Origin: CAZBDU01 sp964490725
GTDB lineage: Bacteria > Spirochaetota > Spirochaetia > SZUA-6 > DRHE01
NCBI GenBank assembly: GCA_964490725.1
Contig: CAZBDU010000001.1
Coordinates: 62,001-126,000 of the forward strand
DNA length: 64,000 bases
Reading direction: 5' to 3'
Positions 18,873 to 30,471 of this stretch are shown piece by piece. The notes beneath the pieces are model-generated. The model was given only the letters and a program-made list of their open reading frames with translations, was not told the origin of the DNA and made no database searches. Position numbers and translations under genes: made by a program. Numbering within the stretch: the first letter of the stretch is position 1; each line of letters begins with the position of its first letter.

Positions 18873-19722
18873 GAGAGCCCTGGGGCGAGGAATCGACGCG
18901 CTGCTGGGCGGGGGCGAGCAGCCCCCCGCGGGCGCGGTGGCCACGGTGGCGGTGTCGGCGCTGCGGCCCAACGCGGAGCAGCCCCGCCGGGCCTTTCCTG
19001 AGGAATCCCTTCAGGAGCTGGCCCGCTCCATCGAGCAGAAGGGGGTTCTGCAGCCGATCCTGGTGGAGGACTCCGGGGATGGCAGCTACCTGATCGTGGC
19101 AGGGGAGCGCCGCTACCGGGCCGCCGCGATGGCGGGGCTGGAACAGGTTCCGGTGATCGTGGGCAGGTTCTCCGAGGTGGAGAAGCTGGAGATCGGGCTC
19201 ATCGAGAACCTCCAGCGGGAGGACCTCAGCCCCATCGAGGAGGCCCGCGGCTACCGGAGGATCCTGGAGCTCTCCGGTCTGAGCCAGGAAGAGCTGGCCG
19301 CCCGGGTGGGCAAGAGCCGCCCGGCGGTGGCCAACAGCCTGCGGCTGCTCAAGCTCCCGCCGCAGATGGTGGAGGCGCTGGACGCCGGCTCCATCTCCGC
19401 GGGACACGCGCGGGCCATCCTGGCGCTGCCGGAGCGTCCGGCTCAGGAAGCGCTCTTCCGCGCCATTCTCTCCGGGGGCCTTTCGGTGCGCGAAGCCGAG
19501 CGCTGGGCCGCCGGTCCCCCCGAGAAACCCCGCCGGGGCAGGGACAGGAGCCGGGCAGGGCGGCTCACCCCGGAGCTCGCCTCCATGGAGGAGCGGCTCA
19601 TCGAGGCCCTGGGGACTAAAGTGGCCATCCGGGGCGGCGAGGAGCGAGGCCGCATCGAAATCAGCTACTTCAGCCGGGAGGACCTGCAGCGGCTGTGGGA
19701 GCTGCTGCTCCCGGGCGAGTGA
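18865..19722 (+). CDS. parB: Chromosome partitioning protein ParB (Spo0J)
   Basis: ParB, 285 residues, a CTP-dependent clamp that loads at parS. The N-terminal ParA-interacting peptide is KRALGRGIDALLGG. The nuclease-like domain contains GERRYRAA. The helix-turn-helix domain has LSQEELAARVGKSRPAVANSLRLL, and a C-terminal dimerisation domain follows. It is translationally coupled to parA. The perfect parS upstream supports function. Confidence 0.96.
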   Translation: MSKRALGRGIDALLGGGEQPPAGAVATVAVSALRPNAEQPRRAFPEESLQELARSIEQKGVLQPILVEDSGDGSYLIVAGERRYRAAAMAGLEQVPVIVGRFSEVEKLEIGLIENLQREDLSPIEEARGYRRILELSGLSQEELAARVGKSRPAVANSLRLLKLPPQMVEALDAGSISAGHARAILALPERPAQEALFRAILSGGLSVREAERWAAGPPEKPRRGRDRSRAGRLTPELASMEERLIEALGTKVAIRGGEERGRIEISYFSREDLQRLWELLLPGE

Positions 19723-19826
19723 CGGAGGCGGCGCCGTCCGGCTCGGGAAGCGCCGCGCGAGCCTCCGGGCCTGCCGGCTCGGCGAGCGGCGCCGGAGCGT
19801 CGGGAAGCGCGCCATTCGGCCGTCCA

Positions 19827-19855
19827 TTGACAAAGGATTCCGCCGTTAGTATAGT
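19827..19855 (+). promoter_or_regulatory. Promoter of the tRNA array
   Basis: TTGACA (19827-19832), a 17-base spacer and TATAGT (19850-19855), 15 bases before the first tRNA. It is among the best promoter matches in the window. Confidence 0.85.
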
Positions 19856-19870
19856 CTAGGCGGCTTCTCT

Positions 19871-19956
19871 GGAGAGGTGTCCGAGTGGTCGAAGGAGGCG
19901 GTCTTGAAAACCGTTGAGCCTGCGAGGCTCCGGGGGTTCGAATCCCTCCCTCTCCG
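19871..19956 (+). tRNA. tRNA-Ser(TGA)
   Basis: Acceptor stem GGAGAGG pairs with CCTCTCC, discriminator G, long class II variable arm. The anticodon loop CTTGAAA has anticodon TGA. CCA is not encoded. Confidence 0.95.
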
Positions 19957-19974
19957 GACAGGGCAGGTAGTCGA

Positions 19975-20064
<90 letters not shown>

Positions 20065-20070
20065 TTTCGT

Positions 20071-20144
20071 GTGCCCATAGCTCAGCTGGATAGAGCGTTA
20101 GATTGCGGATCTAAAGGCCGGAGGTTCGAGTCCTCTTGGGCACA
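20071..20144 (+). tRNA. tRNA-Arg(GCG)
   Basis: Acceptor GTGCCCA/TGGGCAC, discriminator A. D stem GCTC/GAGC, anticodon stem TTAGA/TCTAA and loop TTGCGGA give anticodon GCG. Most bacteria read CGN with an ACG anticodon edited to inosine, so an encoded G34 is unusual. Confidence 0.93.
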
Positions 20145-20154
20145 GTTCACAATT

Positions 20155-20242
20155 GGAGAGATGCGAGAGCGGTTGAATCGGGCGGACTCGAAATCCGTTG
20201 AGCCGCTTTGCGGCTCCGTGGGTTCGAATCCCACTCTCTCCG
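20155..20242 (+). tRNA. tRNA-Ser(CGA)
   Basis: Acceptor GGAGAGA/TCTCTCC, discriminator G, long variable arm (GAGCCGCTTTGCGGCTC). The anticodon loop CTCGAAA has anticodon CGA. Confidence 0.95.
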
Positions 20243-20269
20243 ATCGACAGGGAAGGGTTCGTGCCAGTT

Positions 20270-20357
20270 GGAGAGATGACCGAGAGGCCGAAGGTGCACG
20301 CTTGGAAAGCGTGTGTACTCTAACCGGGTACCGAGGGTTCGAATCCCTCTCTCTCCG
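20270..20357 (+). tRNA. tRNA-Ser(GGA)
   Basis: Acceptor GGAGAGA/TCTCTCC, discriminator G, long variable arm. Anticodon stem CACGC/GCGTG with loop TTGGAAA gives anticodon GGA. It completes the serine isoacceptor set in this array. Confidence 0.95.
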
Positions 20358-20368
20358 TAGATACCCCT

Positions 20369-20395
20369 TAGCGTTGATGGTCAGGCCATACGCTA
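20369..20395 (+). other. Hairpin between tRNA array and SRP RNA
   Basis: TAGCGT (20369-20374) pairs with ACGCTA (20390-20395), with an inner ATGG/CCAT extension. It may be a processing signal between the last tRNA and the SRP RNA. There is no T-run after it, so it is not a typical terminator. Confidence 0.45.
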
Positions 20396-20396
20396 T

Positions 20397-20475
20397 CAGC
20401 CGGCGCCCAACTCCGTCAGGACCGGAAGGTAGCAGCGGCAAGCGCAGGTCTGATGAGACGTAAACGGCGTGGCTG
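20397..20475 (+). ncRNA. ffs: Signal recognition particle RNA (4.5S type)
   Basis: The universally conserved SRP domain IV core is present: GTCAGG, ACCGGAAGG and AGCAG surrounding the GGAA tetraloop at about 20415-20436. The flanks can pair (CAGCC with GGCTG, CGCC with GGCG), defining a short RNA of about 79 nt without an Alu domain. Ends are estimated from pairing. Position directly upstream of dnaX-ybaB-recR is typical. Confidence 0.88.
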
Positions 20476-20495
20476 GAGCTAGGGGGTTCCTTTTT
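20475..20495 (+). terminator. Possible terminator/attenuator after SRP RNA
   Basis: A short stem GGAGC/GTTCC (one G-T pair) with a six-base loop is followed by TTTTT (20491-20495). It ends seven bases before the dnaX start. The hairpin is weak, so partial termination is more likely than complete. Confidence 0.4.
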
Positions 20496-20501
20496 ACTCG
20501 C

Positions 20502-22055
<1,554 letters not shown>

Positions 22056-22373
22056 ATGAATCCGATGGACCTGTTGCGGCAGTTCGGAAACCTTCAGGAA
22101 CGGATGAACGAGGTCCAGGAGCGTTTGAAGGGAGTACGCGTTACTGGCACCGCCGGCGGCGACATGGTTCAGATCGATCTGAACGGCCAGATGGAGGTGC
22201 TTGCGGTGCGCATCTCCTCCGAGGCGGTGGACCCCGGGGAGATCGCAATGCTGCAGGATCTGGTGCGCGCGGCCTTTGCCGACGCCGGGGTGAAGATCAA
22301 GGACAGGATTCGCGAGGAGCTGTCCTCTCTGACGGGAGGGCTGAACCTGCCTCCCGGGTTCCTGGGGCTGTAG
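22056..22373 (+). CDS. ybaB: YbaB/EbfC nucleoid-associated protein
   Basis: Small DNA-binding protein of 105 residues, starting MNPMDLLRQFGNLQERM, with the central VQIDLNGQMEVLAVRI strand region and the C-terminal SLTGGLNLPPG segment of the family. YbaB/EbfC dimers bind DNA as tweezers and are encoded between dnaX and recR in many bacteria, as here. Confidence 0.95.
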   Translation: MNPMDLLRQFGNLQERMNEVQERLKGVRVTGTAGGDMVQIDLNGQMEVLAVRISSEAVDPGEIAMLQDLVRAAFADAGVKIKDRIREELSSLTGGLNLPPGFLGL

Positions 22374-22375
22374 AG

Positions 22376-22969
22376 GTGACCGCGCTGGACCGCCTCATCG
22401 CCAGCCTCTCCAGGCTGCCGGGGCTGGGCCGCAAGAGCGCTTCCCGCATCGCCTACTACCTGCTAAAGGCAGAGCCGTCCTTCGTGCAGGCCATGGCGAG
22501 GGACCTCCTGGAGCTGCGGGAACGGATCCGGCCCTGCCCCGTGTGCGGCGCCTACACCGAGGAGGTCCCCTGCGCCACCTGCAGCGATCCCCATCGCGAC
22601 CGGCAGGTGGTCTGCGTGGTGGAGGAGCCCAAGGACGTGCTTTCCGTGGAAGCCACGGGCCAGTACCGGGGGCTGTACCACGTGCTCATGGGGGTGATCG
22701 CCCCCATCGAAGGGGTGGGGCCGGAAGACCTGCGCATCGACAGTCTCCTGGACCGGGTGCGGCGGGAAGGGATCCAGGAAGTGATCATTGCCACCAACCC
22801 CACGGTGGAGGGGGACACCACGGCTCACTACCTTGCAGGCCGCCTCCGGGAGGTGTCCGTCAACGTTTCCAGGCTGGCCCTGGGGCTGCCCGTGGGCGGG
22901 GACCTGGAGTTCGCCGACCGGCTCACCCTGGCGCGGGCTTTGCAGGGACGCCTCAAGATGGATGGCTAG
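22376..22969 (+). CDS. recR: Recombination protein RecR
   Basis: RecR, 197 residues, partner of RecO/RecF in gap repair. It has the N-terminal helix-hairpin-helix (RLPGLGRKSASRIAYYLL), a four-cysteine zinc finger (CPVCGAYTEEVPCATC) and a TOPRIM domain (VVEEPKDVLSVE, ATNPTVEGDTTAHYL). The GTG at 22376 follows the ybaB stop by two bases. An upstream in-frame extension through ybaB is rejected. Confidence 0.95.
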   Translation: MTALDRLIASLSRLPGLGRKSASRIAYYLLKAEPSFVQAMARDLLELRERIRPCPVCGAYTEEVPCATCSDPHRDRQVVCVVEEPKDVLSVEATGQYRGLYHVLMGVIAPIEGVGPEDLRIDSLLDRVRREGIQEVIIATNPTVEGDTTAHYLAGRLREVSVNVSRLALGLPVGGDLEFADRLTLARALQGRLKMDG

Positions 22970-22994
22970 CATACGCTGGCTAGCATGCGTATAG
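22969..22994. terminator. Hairpin between convergent recR and glycosidase genes
   Basis: ATACGC (22971-22976) pairs with GCGTAT (22987-22992). The hairpin is made from a near-duplicated GGCTAGCAT and is followed by a short T-rich stretch on the plus strand. It may act as a weak bidirectional terminator. Confidence 0.4.
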
Positions 22995-23002
22995 CATTTT
23001 CC

Positions 23003-24457
23003 TCACAGCTTGTCGATCAGGATGGAGCACTTGCCCGAGGGAATGGGCAGGGTCTTCTTCTTGGAGTCCAGGATGTCGATGGTCAGGTAGTACAGCTTCT
23101 CCGACTCCAGGCGGATCTCCCAGCCCCGCCCGCTCTTGTTGCTGAGGATCGAGATCATGTTGCGCTTCAGCGCCAGGTCCTCGATGCCCATGATTTCCAG
23201 GCTGGGGATGATCCAGTCCACTGTCTTCCGCGGGAGTGATATATAGAGGCCCAGCACGTTCTCGATCATCAGTGCCACGCTGGACAGAGCCGCGTAGGGG
23301 AGGAACATCGGCCGCGGAAAGCCGGGGTGCCGGGGCCACAGCGCCGGCCCCTCCTGGCCTGGGGCGTAGGCCTCCCAAAGGGCACCCCTCCTACCCTCTT
23401 CCGCATGCAGCCCCTCGAGCACGTAGTACAGGTGCTTCAGCGAGCACTCCCGGGCCAGCTCGAACTTGCCGTATTTCTCCAGCCCCTTCACGATCATGTA
23501 GGTGAAGAAGGGGAACACCGAGCCCCTGAACCCGGCGCCCTTGAGATCGAAGGCCTCCTCGTTGGCGGCCAGGGAGGGGAAGGGATTCTCCAGGCCGAAG
23601 CTGCGCCCGTCCGTGAGGTGTCCAATCAGCGCCTCCGCGCGCACCTCGTTGGGAATCTCTGCCAGCAGAGGCCAGAAGGAGGCCGCGGTCTTCACCCGCA
23701 CCTGTTTCTCCTCCCGATCCAGGTCGTAGTAGAAGTGGTCGTGGCCGTTCCACATCAGGGAGTTGATCCGCGTCTTCAAGGAGAAGTAGGCCTTCTTGTA
23801 GCGGTATCCCACCTCCTTGTCGTTCAGGATGTCTCCCAGGGCTGACAGGTACAGCGCGTTGAGGGCCACCTGGGTGTTGAAGTCCACCGGATAGAAGGCC
23901 TTCTGGCGCGGCGCGCCCCCCATGGCCGTCGCTTCCAGGGGAACCGCGTACAGGCCGTTGGGCCGCTTGAACTTCTTCTCCAGCCAGCCGACGTAGCGTT
24001 CCAGGACAGGAACGACATCACGGATCCGCTTCTTCAGCCCCATCTTGTGGTAGATGTTGTACTCCGCCCAGGCGAACAGCGGCGGCAGGACCCCTTCGGG
24101 GTTCTCCCTGCCCAGGACGGGAGCGCCATCGGCCTCGCTGTACTCGCCGCGGATCGCCCCGTCCTCCTCCTGCTTGCCGTAGAAGTTGTCCAGGGCAGCC
24201 ACCACCGGCAGCAGGCGGTTGCTGTACACCAGGAAGAAGGTGCTGAGGCAGGCCTCGAACTGGTTGATGTGATCCGCCGGGGAGTAGCTGAAGTAGCGAG
24301 GCTGAAAGCCGTTTTCCGGGGTGCCTCGTTTCCAGGATTCCTTGATCCGCTGCCACGTGAAGGTGTACATGTCGGTGAGGTCGTGGTCGTAGAAATGGAC
24401 CTTCGGGAACTCCTTCTTGGCCACCGCCCTTCCTCGCTCCTGCTGCTCCTCGCTCAA
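23003..24457 (-). CDS. Trehalase-like (GH37/GH63-type) alpha-glycosidase
   Basis: Protein of 484 residues with the look of an (alpha/alpha)6-barrel glycosidase of the trehalase/GH63 clan. Features include the repeated Trp/aromatic-rich segments YTFTWQRIKESW, YPVDFNTQVALNALYL, GFRGSVFPFFTYMIVKGL and LWEAYAPG. There is no signal peptide, so a cytoplasmic sugar substrate is likely; which one is unknown. A longer frame reaches GTG at 24574, but a near-consensus promoter (24556-24584) lies across that start. The TTG at 24457, which has an AAGGA site just upstream, is therefore chosen. Catalytic acids were not identified with confidence. Confidence 0.72.
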   Translation of the reverse strand: MSEEQQERGRAVAKKEFPKVHFYDHDLTDMYTFTWQRIKESWKRGTPENGFQPRYFSYSPADHINQFEACLSTFFLVYSNRLLPVVAALDNFYGKQEEDGAIRGEYSEADGAPVLGRENPEGVLPPLFAWAEYNIYHKMGLKKRIRDVVPVLERYVGWLEKKFKRPNGLYAVPLEATAMGGAPRQKAFYPVDFNTQVALNALYLSALGDILNDKEVGYRYKKAYFSLKTRINSLMWNGHDHFYYDLDREEKQVRVKTAASFWPLLAEIPNEVRAEALIGHLTDGRSFGLENPFPSLAANEEAFDLKGAGFRGSVFPFFTYMIVKGLEKYGKFELARECSLKHLYYVLEGLHAEEGRRGALWEAYAPGQEGPALWPRHPGFPRPMFLPYAALSSVALMIENVLGLYISLPRKTVDWIIPSLEIMGIEDLALKRNMISILSNKSGRGWEIRLESEKLYYLTIDILDSKKKTLPIPSGKCSILIDKL

Positions 24458-24555
24458 GGTTCCTTCTTGACTGTGCTGATTGTTCCAGGCACTGCGATAG
24501 GTTGTCGACGAAATGGATCTGTCCTCTGCCTGCCGGTAAGCGTTTGCGCCACCAA

Positions 24556-24584
24556 AATATACGGCCGGCACCACCGATCGTCAA
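24556..24584 (-). promoter_or_regulatory. Promoter of the glycosidase gene
   Basis: Minus strand TTGACG (24584-24579), a 17-base spacer and TATATT (24561-24556). It places transcription start near 24549 and rules out the GTG start at 24574. Confidence 0.75.
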
Positions 24585-24645
24585 GCGAAGGCCCCTGGGC
24601 GCCCGGGGGCGGAGCGGGCCCTCCGGCGGCGGAGGGGCGTCCTTC

Positions 24646-24676
24646 TTGACACGGCCGGGCCGCCTGCGTGTACTAT
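24646..24676 (+). promoter_or_regulatory. Promoter of the gatCAB-aspS operon
   Basis: TTGACA (24646-24651) and TACTAT (24671-24676), with a long 19-base spacer. The -10 ends nine bases before the gatC ATG, so the message should be leaderless or nearly so. Confidence 0.6.
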
Positions 24677-24685
24677 GCTCGCGTA

Positions 24686-24961
24686 ATGGAGCGTGCGGAG
24701 CTGGAAATCACGGCGCATCTGGCAAGGCTCGAGCTTTCCCCGGAGGAGTTCGACCGCTTCGAGTCCGCGGTGGAGCAGCTGCTTCAGTACTTCTCCGTCA
24801 TGCAGGAGGTGGATGTCTCGGAATTGCCGCCCACCGCACAGATGGCGCTGGAGAACCGCCTGCGGGACGACCGGGTCGTGCCGGACGGGGCGGCGGACTC
24901 CATCCTGGCCAATGCGCCCGAGCTGGAAGACCGTTTCATCGTCATACCGAACGTCCTCTGA
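24686..24961 (+). CDS. gatC: Asp/Glu-tRNA amidotransferase subunit GatC
   Basis: GatC, 91 residues, the small belt subunit that wraps around GatA and GatB. The start ERAELEITAHLARLELSPEE and the internal VDVSELPPTAQ match the family. GatCAB converts misacylated Asp-tRNA(Asn) and/or Glu-tRNA(Gln) to Asn/Gln-tRNA. First gene of gatC-gatA-gatB-aspS. The ATG at 24686 lies nine bases after the -10 hexamer; an in-frame GTG at 24668 would precede the transcription start. Confidence 0.93.
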   Translation: MERAELEITAHLARLELSPEEFDRFESAVEQLLQYFSVMQEVDVSELPPTAQMALENRLRDDRVVPDGAADSILANAPELEDRFIVIPNVL

Positions 24962-25039
24962 CCGCAGCGTGCGGCGGCGGCCGTGAGGGCCGCAAGGGCG
25001 TGCCCGGAGGAGAGGGCCCGAAAGGGTTCACAGGAGACA

Positions 25040-26452
25040 ATGACAGAGTCGCGGTTCTGGACAGACCTGCTGGCGCGTCCTGATCTTCTGGAGCGCTGGG
25101 AAGGCTACGCGCGGCGGCAGGAGGAGAAGCTGCACTGCTTTCTGCAGCTCGATCCCCGTCTTGCCCGGGAGCAATCGGCTGCGGAGGGGCCCTTGCGGGG
25201 GGTCCCGTTTGCGGTGAAAGACAACATCGCCGTTCGGGGCTTCCGCCTGACCTGCGCCTCCAGGCTGCTGGAGGACTACCTCTGTCCCTACACGGCCACG
25301 GCGGTGCGCAGGCTCCAGGACCAGGGCGCCGTGGTGGTGGGCAAGACCAATCTGGACGAGTTCGGGATGGGCTCCTCCACGCAGGGCTCCGCCCTGGCCC
25401 TGACCCGCAACCCCTGGGACCCGCAGCGGGTTCCCGGAGGCTCCAGCGGGGGCTCCGCGGCGGCCGTGGCCGCCGGGATCGTCCCCTTTGCGCTGGGCTC
25501 CGACACGGGCGGCTCCATCCGCCAGCCGGCCTCCTTCTGCGGCGTCTACGGCCTGAAGCCCACCTACGGATCGGTCTCGCGTTTCGGCCTGGTGGCCTAC
25601 GCCTCTTCCCTGGAGGTGGTGGGCGTGGTGGCCGCCACCGTGGATTGGGCCAGGACCGCCTTCGGGATCATGAGGGGCCGGGATCCCCGGGACCACTCCT
25701 CGCTGGACTGCCCCACCTCCGGCCCCCTCCCCCGGCGCATTCGGGTCGGGGTGCCTTCCCTGCCCTCCGAAGGAGCCGCGGGAGTGGCGCTGCACCCGGA
25801 GGTGGCGCGCAGCTTCGCCTTCACGCAGGAGACCCTGGCCGGCATGGGGGTGGAGCTGGAGCCCGTGGAGCTTCCGGCACTGCGCTACGCGGTGTCCAGC
25901 TACTACGTCATTGCCTGCGCGGAGGCCAGTGCCAACCTGGCGCGCTTCGATGCAGTCCGCTACGGAAAGCGGGCCCAGGAGACGGACAACCCGGAAGAGC
26001 TGGTGCGTCTGTCCCGCAGCCGTGGGCTGGGCGAGGAGGTGAAGCTGCGGATTCTCCTGGGAACCTATGTGCTGCGCTCCGGCTTCCAGGATCAGTACTA
26101 CCTGCGGGCGCAGCGCATCCGCACGGCCCTGCGGCGCGACTTCGATGCCGCCTTCCAGCGAGTGAACCTGATCCTCATGCCCGTCTACCCTTCGCCGCCC
26201 TTTCCCTTTGGCGAGGAGGGGCTGGACCCTTTCACCCAGAAGCTCTCCGACATCTTCACCGGCACGGCGAACCTGGCGGGCCTTCCGGCCATGAGCTTTC
26301 CGGCCACCCTGGAGAAGGGGCTTCCCGTGGGCATGCAGTTCCTGGGACCGGCCTGCTCCGAGGAGCTGCTGTTTCACGCCTGCGAGCGCTTCGCCGAGCG
26401 GGTCCCGCCGCCGGACAGCCCGCTGGCCAGCACGGAGTGGAGCCGCCAGTGA
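25040..26452 (+). CDS. gatA: Asp/Glu-tRNA amidotransferase subunit GatA
   Basis: GatA, 470 residues, the amidase subunit that releases ammonia from glutamine. The catalytic triad is intact: Lys60 in AVKDNIAV, the cis-Ser135 in PGGSSGGS and the nucleophile Ser159 in GSDTGGSIRQPAS. The ATG at 25040 has a CAGGAG site seven bases upstream; an in-frame reading 19 codons longer lacks support. The stop overlaps the gatB start (GTGA). Because GatA is intact, this complex does not need the fused asparaginase-like domain downstream for ammonia. Confidence 0.96.
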   Translation: MTESRFWTDLLARPDLLERWEGYARRQEEKLHCFLQLDPRLAREQSAAEGPLRGVPFAVKDNIAVRGFRLTCASRLLEDYLCPYTATAVRRLQDQGAVVVGKTNLDEFGMGSSTQGSALALTRNPWDPQRVPGGSSGGSAAAVAAGIVPFALGSDTGGSIRQPASFCGVYGLKPTYGSVSRFGLVAYASSLEVVGVVAATVDWARTAFGIMRGRDPRDHSSLDCPTSGPLPRRIRVGVPSLPSEGAAGVALHPEVARSFAFTQETLAGMGVELEPVELPALRYAVSSYYVIACAEASANLARFDAVRYGKRAQETDNPEELVRLSRSRGLGEEVKLRILLGTYVLRSGFQDQYYLRAQRIRTALRRDFDAAFQRVNLILMPVYPSPPFPFGEEGLDPFTQKLSDIFTGTANLAGLPAMSFPATLEKGLPVGMQFLGPACSEELLFHACERFAERVPPPDSPLASTEWSRQ

Positions 26453-28828
26453 TCCAGTCATTCATCGGCCTGGAGATCCACATCCAGCTCGACACCGAAA
26501 GCAAGGTTTTCTGCAGCTGCCGGGCGGCCTTCGGGGAGGAGCCCAACACCAACGTGTGTCCCGTGTGCATGGGGCAGCCGGGAGTGCTGCCCACGCTGAA
26601 CCGGGAGGCCGTGCGCATGGCCTATCTGGTGGCGCGGGCCCTGGAGTGCCGTCTGGCCGAGGTGACCCTCTTCGAGCGCAAGAACTACTTCTATCCGGAC
26701 ATGCCCAAGAACTACCAGATCTCCCAGTTCTCCCTGCCCCTGGGCACCGACGGGCGCATGGACATCGAGTTTCATCGCCGCCCGAAACGGGTGCGCATCA
26801 AGGAGGTGCACCTGGAGGAGGACGCCGGCAAGATGATCCACGCCGGTGAGATGTCGCTCCTGGACTACAACCGCGCCGGCACCGCCCTGCTGGAGATCGT
26901 CACCCAGCCGGACCTGGAGGTGGGCGAGGAGGCGGAGCGGTTCCTGCAGGATTTCCGGCGCATGGTCCGCTACCTGGGGGTATGCGACGGCAACATGGAG
27001 CAGGGCAGCCTGCGCTGCGACGCCAACGTCTCCGTCAACTTCGAAGGGCAGGGCCTGGGCGCCAAGGTGGAGATCAAGAACCTCAACTCCTTCAAGTTCG
27101 TGCGCAAGGCTTTGAACTTCGAGATCGAACGCCAGCGGGAGATCCTGGAGCGCGGGGGCACGGTGCTGCAGGAGACCCGCCTCTGGAACGAGAACCGGGA
27201 CGTCACCGAGGGGATGCGCACCAAGGAGAGCGCTCTGGACTACCGCTATTTCCCCGAGCCGGATCTGCCTCCCTTCCGCCCCGATGAGGCCTTCCTGGCC
27301 GCCGTTGAGGGTTCGCTGGTGGAGCTGCCCGCCGGCCGCCGGCAGCGGCTGCTGCGGCAGTACGGGATCACCGAGCATCAGGCGGAGTTTCTCTGCGAGG
27401 AGAGGGAAATCGCCGACTACTTCGAGCGGGCGGTGACGCTGGGGGCGGACGCCAGGGCGGTGGCCCTCTGGCTGGCCTCGGACGTGCAGAAGCTGCTCAA
27501 CCGCAGCGGCCTGCGCCTGGCCGAGGCCCCCCTCACCTCCGAGCGCCTGGCGGAGCTGCTGGCGCTGCTGGATTCGCGACGGATTCACGGCCGGATCGCC
27601 AAGCAGGTCCTGGAGGTGGTGTTTGCCGAGGACAAGGGTCCGGCGGAGATCGTTGCCGAGCGCGGCTGGGAGCAGATCACCTCCGCGGAGAAGCTGCGGC
27701 CCGTGGTGGCGAAGGTGGTGCAGGACAACCCCGCCGCGGCGGCGCAGCTGAAGGGCGGAGAGGCCAGGCCGCTGGGCTTCTTGATCGGGGAGGTGATGAA
27801 ACGCACCGGGGGACGGGCGGAGCCGGGCACCGTCCGGGAGCTTCTCAAGGAAGCGCTGGAGCTGTCCTTCGTGCAGATCCTGTCCATGGGAGGCGCCATC
27901 GGGGCCCGCCGGTCGGAGAGCGGGGAGATCGTTCCGGGAGGAGTGGGGGAGGTGCTGCGCGCGCTGGAGGCCGATCCGGAGGTGCCTCGATCGCTCCGCT
28001 TCGAGGAGATCGAGATCAGCAGGATCCTCAGCGAAGAGATCGTCCCCGAGGACTGGGCGGCCCTGATCGTCAGCCTCCAGCGGCACCTGGGCAACGAGAA
28101 CTCCTCGGGGATCGTCATTGCCCACGGGACCGACACGCTGGCCTACACCGCCTCGCTCCTGTTCTGGCTGTTCCCGCGCCCCGAGCTGCCGGTGGTGCTG
28201 GCCGCCAGCCTGGACCCGGGGGAGGCGGCGGCCAGCCTCAAGGGGGCGATCCTGGCCGCCTGCAGCAGCGAGGCGGGCATCTACGTGTACGTGGACGGGC
28301 GTCTGCTCTCGCCCCTCAACCTGAAGTTCGAGCGGGTGCGGCGCGACGGGTTCAGCAACTGGAACCTTCCCAGGCCGGTGTTCTCCTACGGGACCGAGTC
28401 GGAGGCCCCCGCCGCCCTGCCCGGCCGGCAGGGGCTGACCCGGGCGCTGGAGCGCGCCCTGGACCGGGCCTGCATCGTCAAGACCTATCCGGGGCTGAAA
28501 GCGGAGCTGCTGATTGCGTTGATGGAGGCGGGGGTCCGGTACTTCGTTCTGGAGCTCTACGACACGGGGACGGCCAACCTGAGGGAGTCTCCCTACTCGT
28601 TGAAGCGCGCCTTTCTGGAGGGAAGGGAGCGGGGGGTCCGTTTCTTCTGTACCTCCCAGCAGGAGGGGGTGGTCGACTTCTCCGGCTACGTAACGAGCCA
28701 CGAGCTGTGGAAGGAAGGCGCCATCCCGATGGGCTCGCTCACCACCGAAGCGACCTTTACCCGGCTGCTGGCGGCTCTGATGCTCAGCGGGGAGGAGGAG
28801 CGGCTCCTGGAGGCCATGGAGGAGGCCA

Positions 28829-28857
<29 letters not shown>
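26449..28857 (+). CDS. gatB: GatB fused to an asparaginase-like (GatD-like) domain
   Basis: Single open frame of 802 residues. Residues 1-472 are a complete GatB: IGLEIHIQLDTESKVFC start, zinc cysteines in CSCRA and NVCPVC, kinase motif HLEEDAGKMIH, and a normal C-terminal tail ending VRELLKEALE. GatB phosphorylates the misacylated tRNA and amidates it. Without any linker a type I/II asparaginase fold follows (about 473-802), with IVIAHGTDTLAYTASLL (T561, D562) equivalent to the second catalytic motif. The first motif, normally TGGTIA, reads SMGGAIGA, so the nucleophile Thr is Ala483. GatD of archaeal GatDE is such an asparaginase, but there it is a separate, active subunit. Here the domain is probably non-hydrolytic or altered. 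It starts with GTG overlapping gatA and overlaps aspS by 29 bases. An internal GTG (V475) could yield a free domain. Confidence 0.92.
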
Positions 28858-30103
<1,246 letters not shown>

Positions 30104-30164
30104 CGAAGGCCGATCGGTCTGCGGTCCGGGCGCAGGTGGATCGCATTGACGAGGGGGATGAGTG

Positions 30165-30445
30165 ATGAACAAGCATCTGCTCTTCCTGCTTGTCGGCGTG
30201 CTCTGCGTTCTTGTCACTTCGTCCCCCCACCGACAGGTTTGGAAGAACCGGAACAACCTGAAGAGGTGGAAGGGACTCTCACGGGGACGGTGCACGACGG
30301 TGCCTCCGGCCTTCCCGTGGCGGGCGCCACGGTGAGCTTCGGCGGCAGCAGTGCCACCACGGACGGTAGCGGAAGCTTCAGCCTGGGGCCGGGGGCCACC
30401 TCGGGCACCGTTACGGCGGCAACCCCGGCTACCCGGGTCAGGTGA
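30165..30445 (+). pseudogene. Frameshifted lipoprotein with CnaB/carboxypeptidase-regulatory-like domain
   Basis: A signal peptide (MNKHLLFLLVGVLCVLVTSS, with GATGAG upstream) is encoded from ATG 30165, but that frame soon loses sense and stops near 30333. The overlapping frame encodes a beta-sandwich segment like those of carboxypeptidase-regulatory or CnaB domains (GTVHDGASGLPVAGATVSF). The two join if one C is added to the run of six C at about 30224-30229. Near 30420 a second shift would give NPGYPGQVTF before a stop, a more natural end. It is either a decayed surface lipoprotein or a sequencing error in the homopolymer. Function unknown. Confidence 0.55.
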
Positions 30446-30471
30446 CCTTCTGAGCCGCTCGCCGGCGGGCC

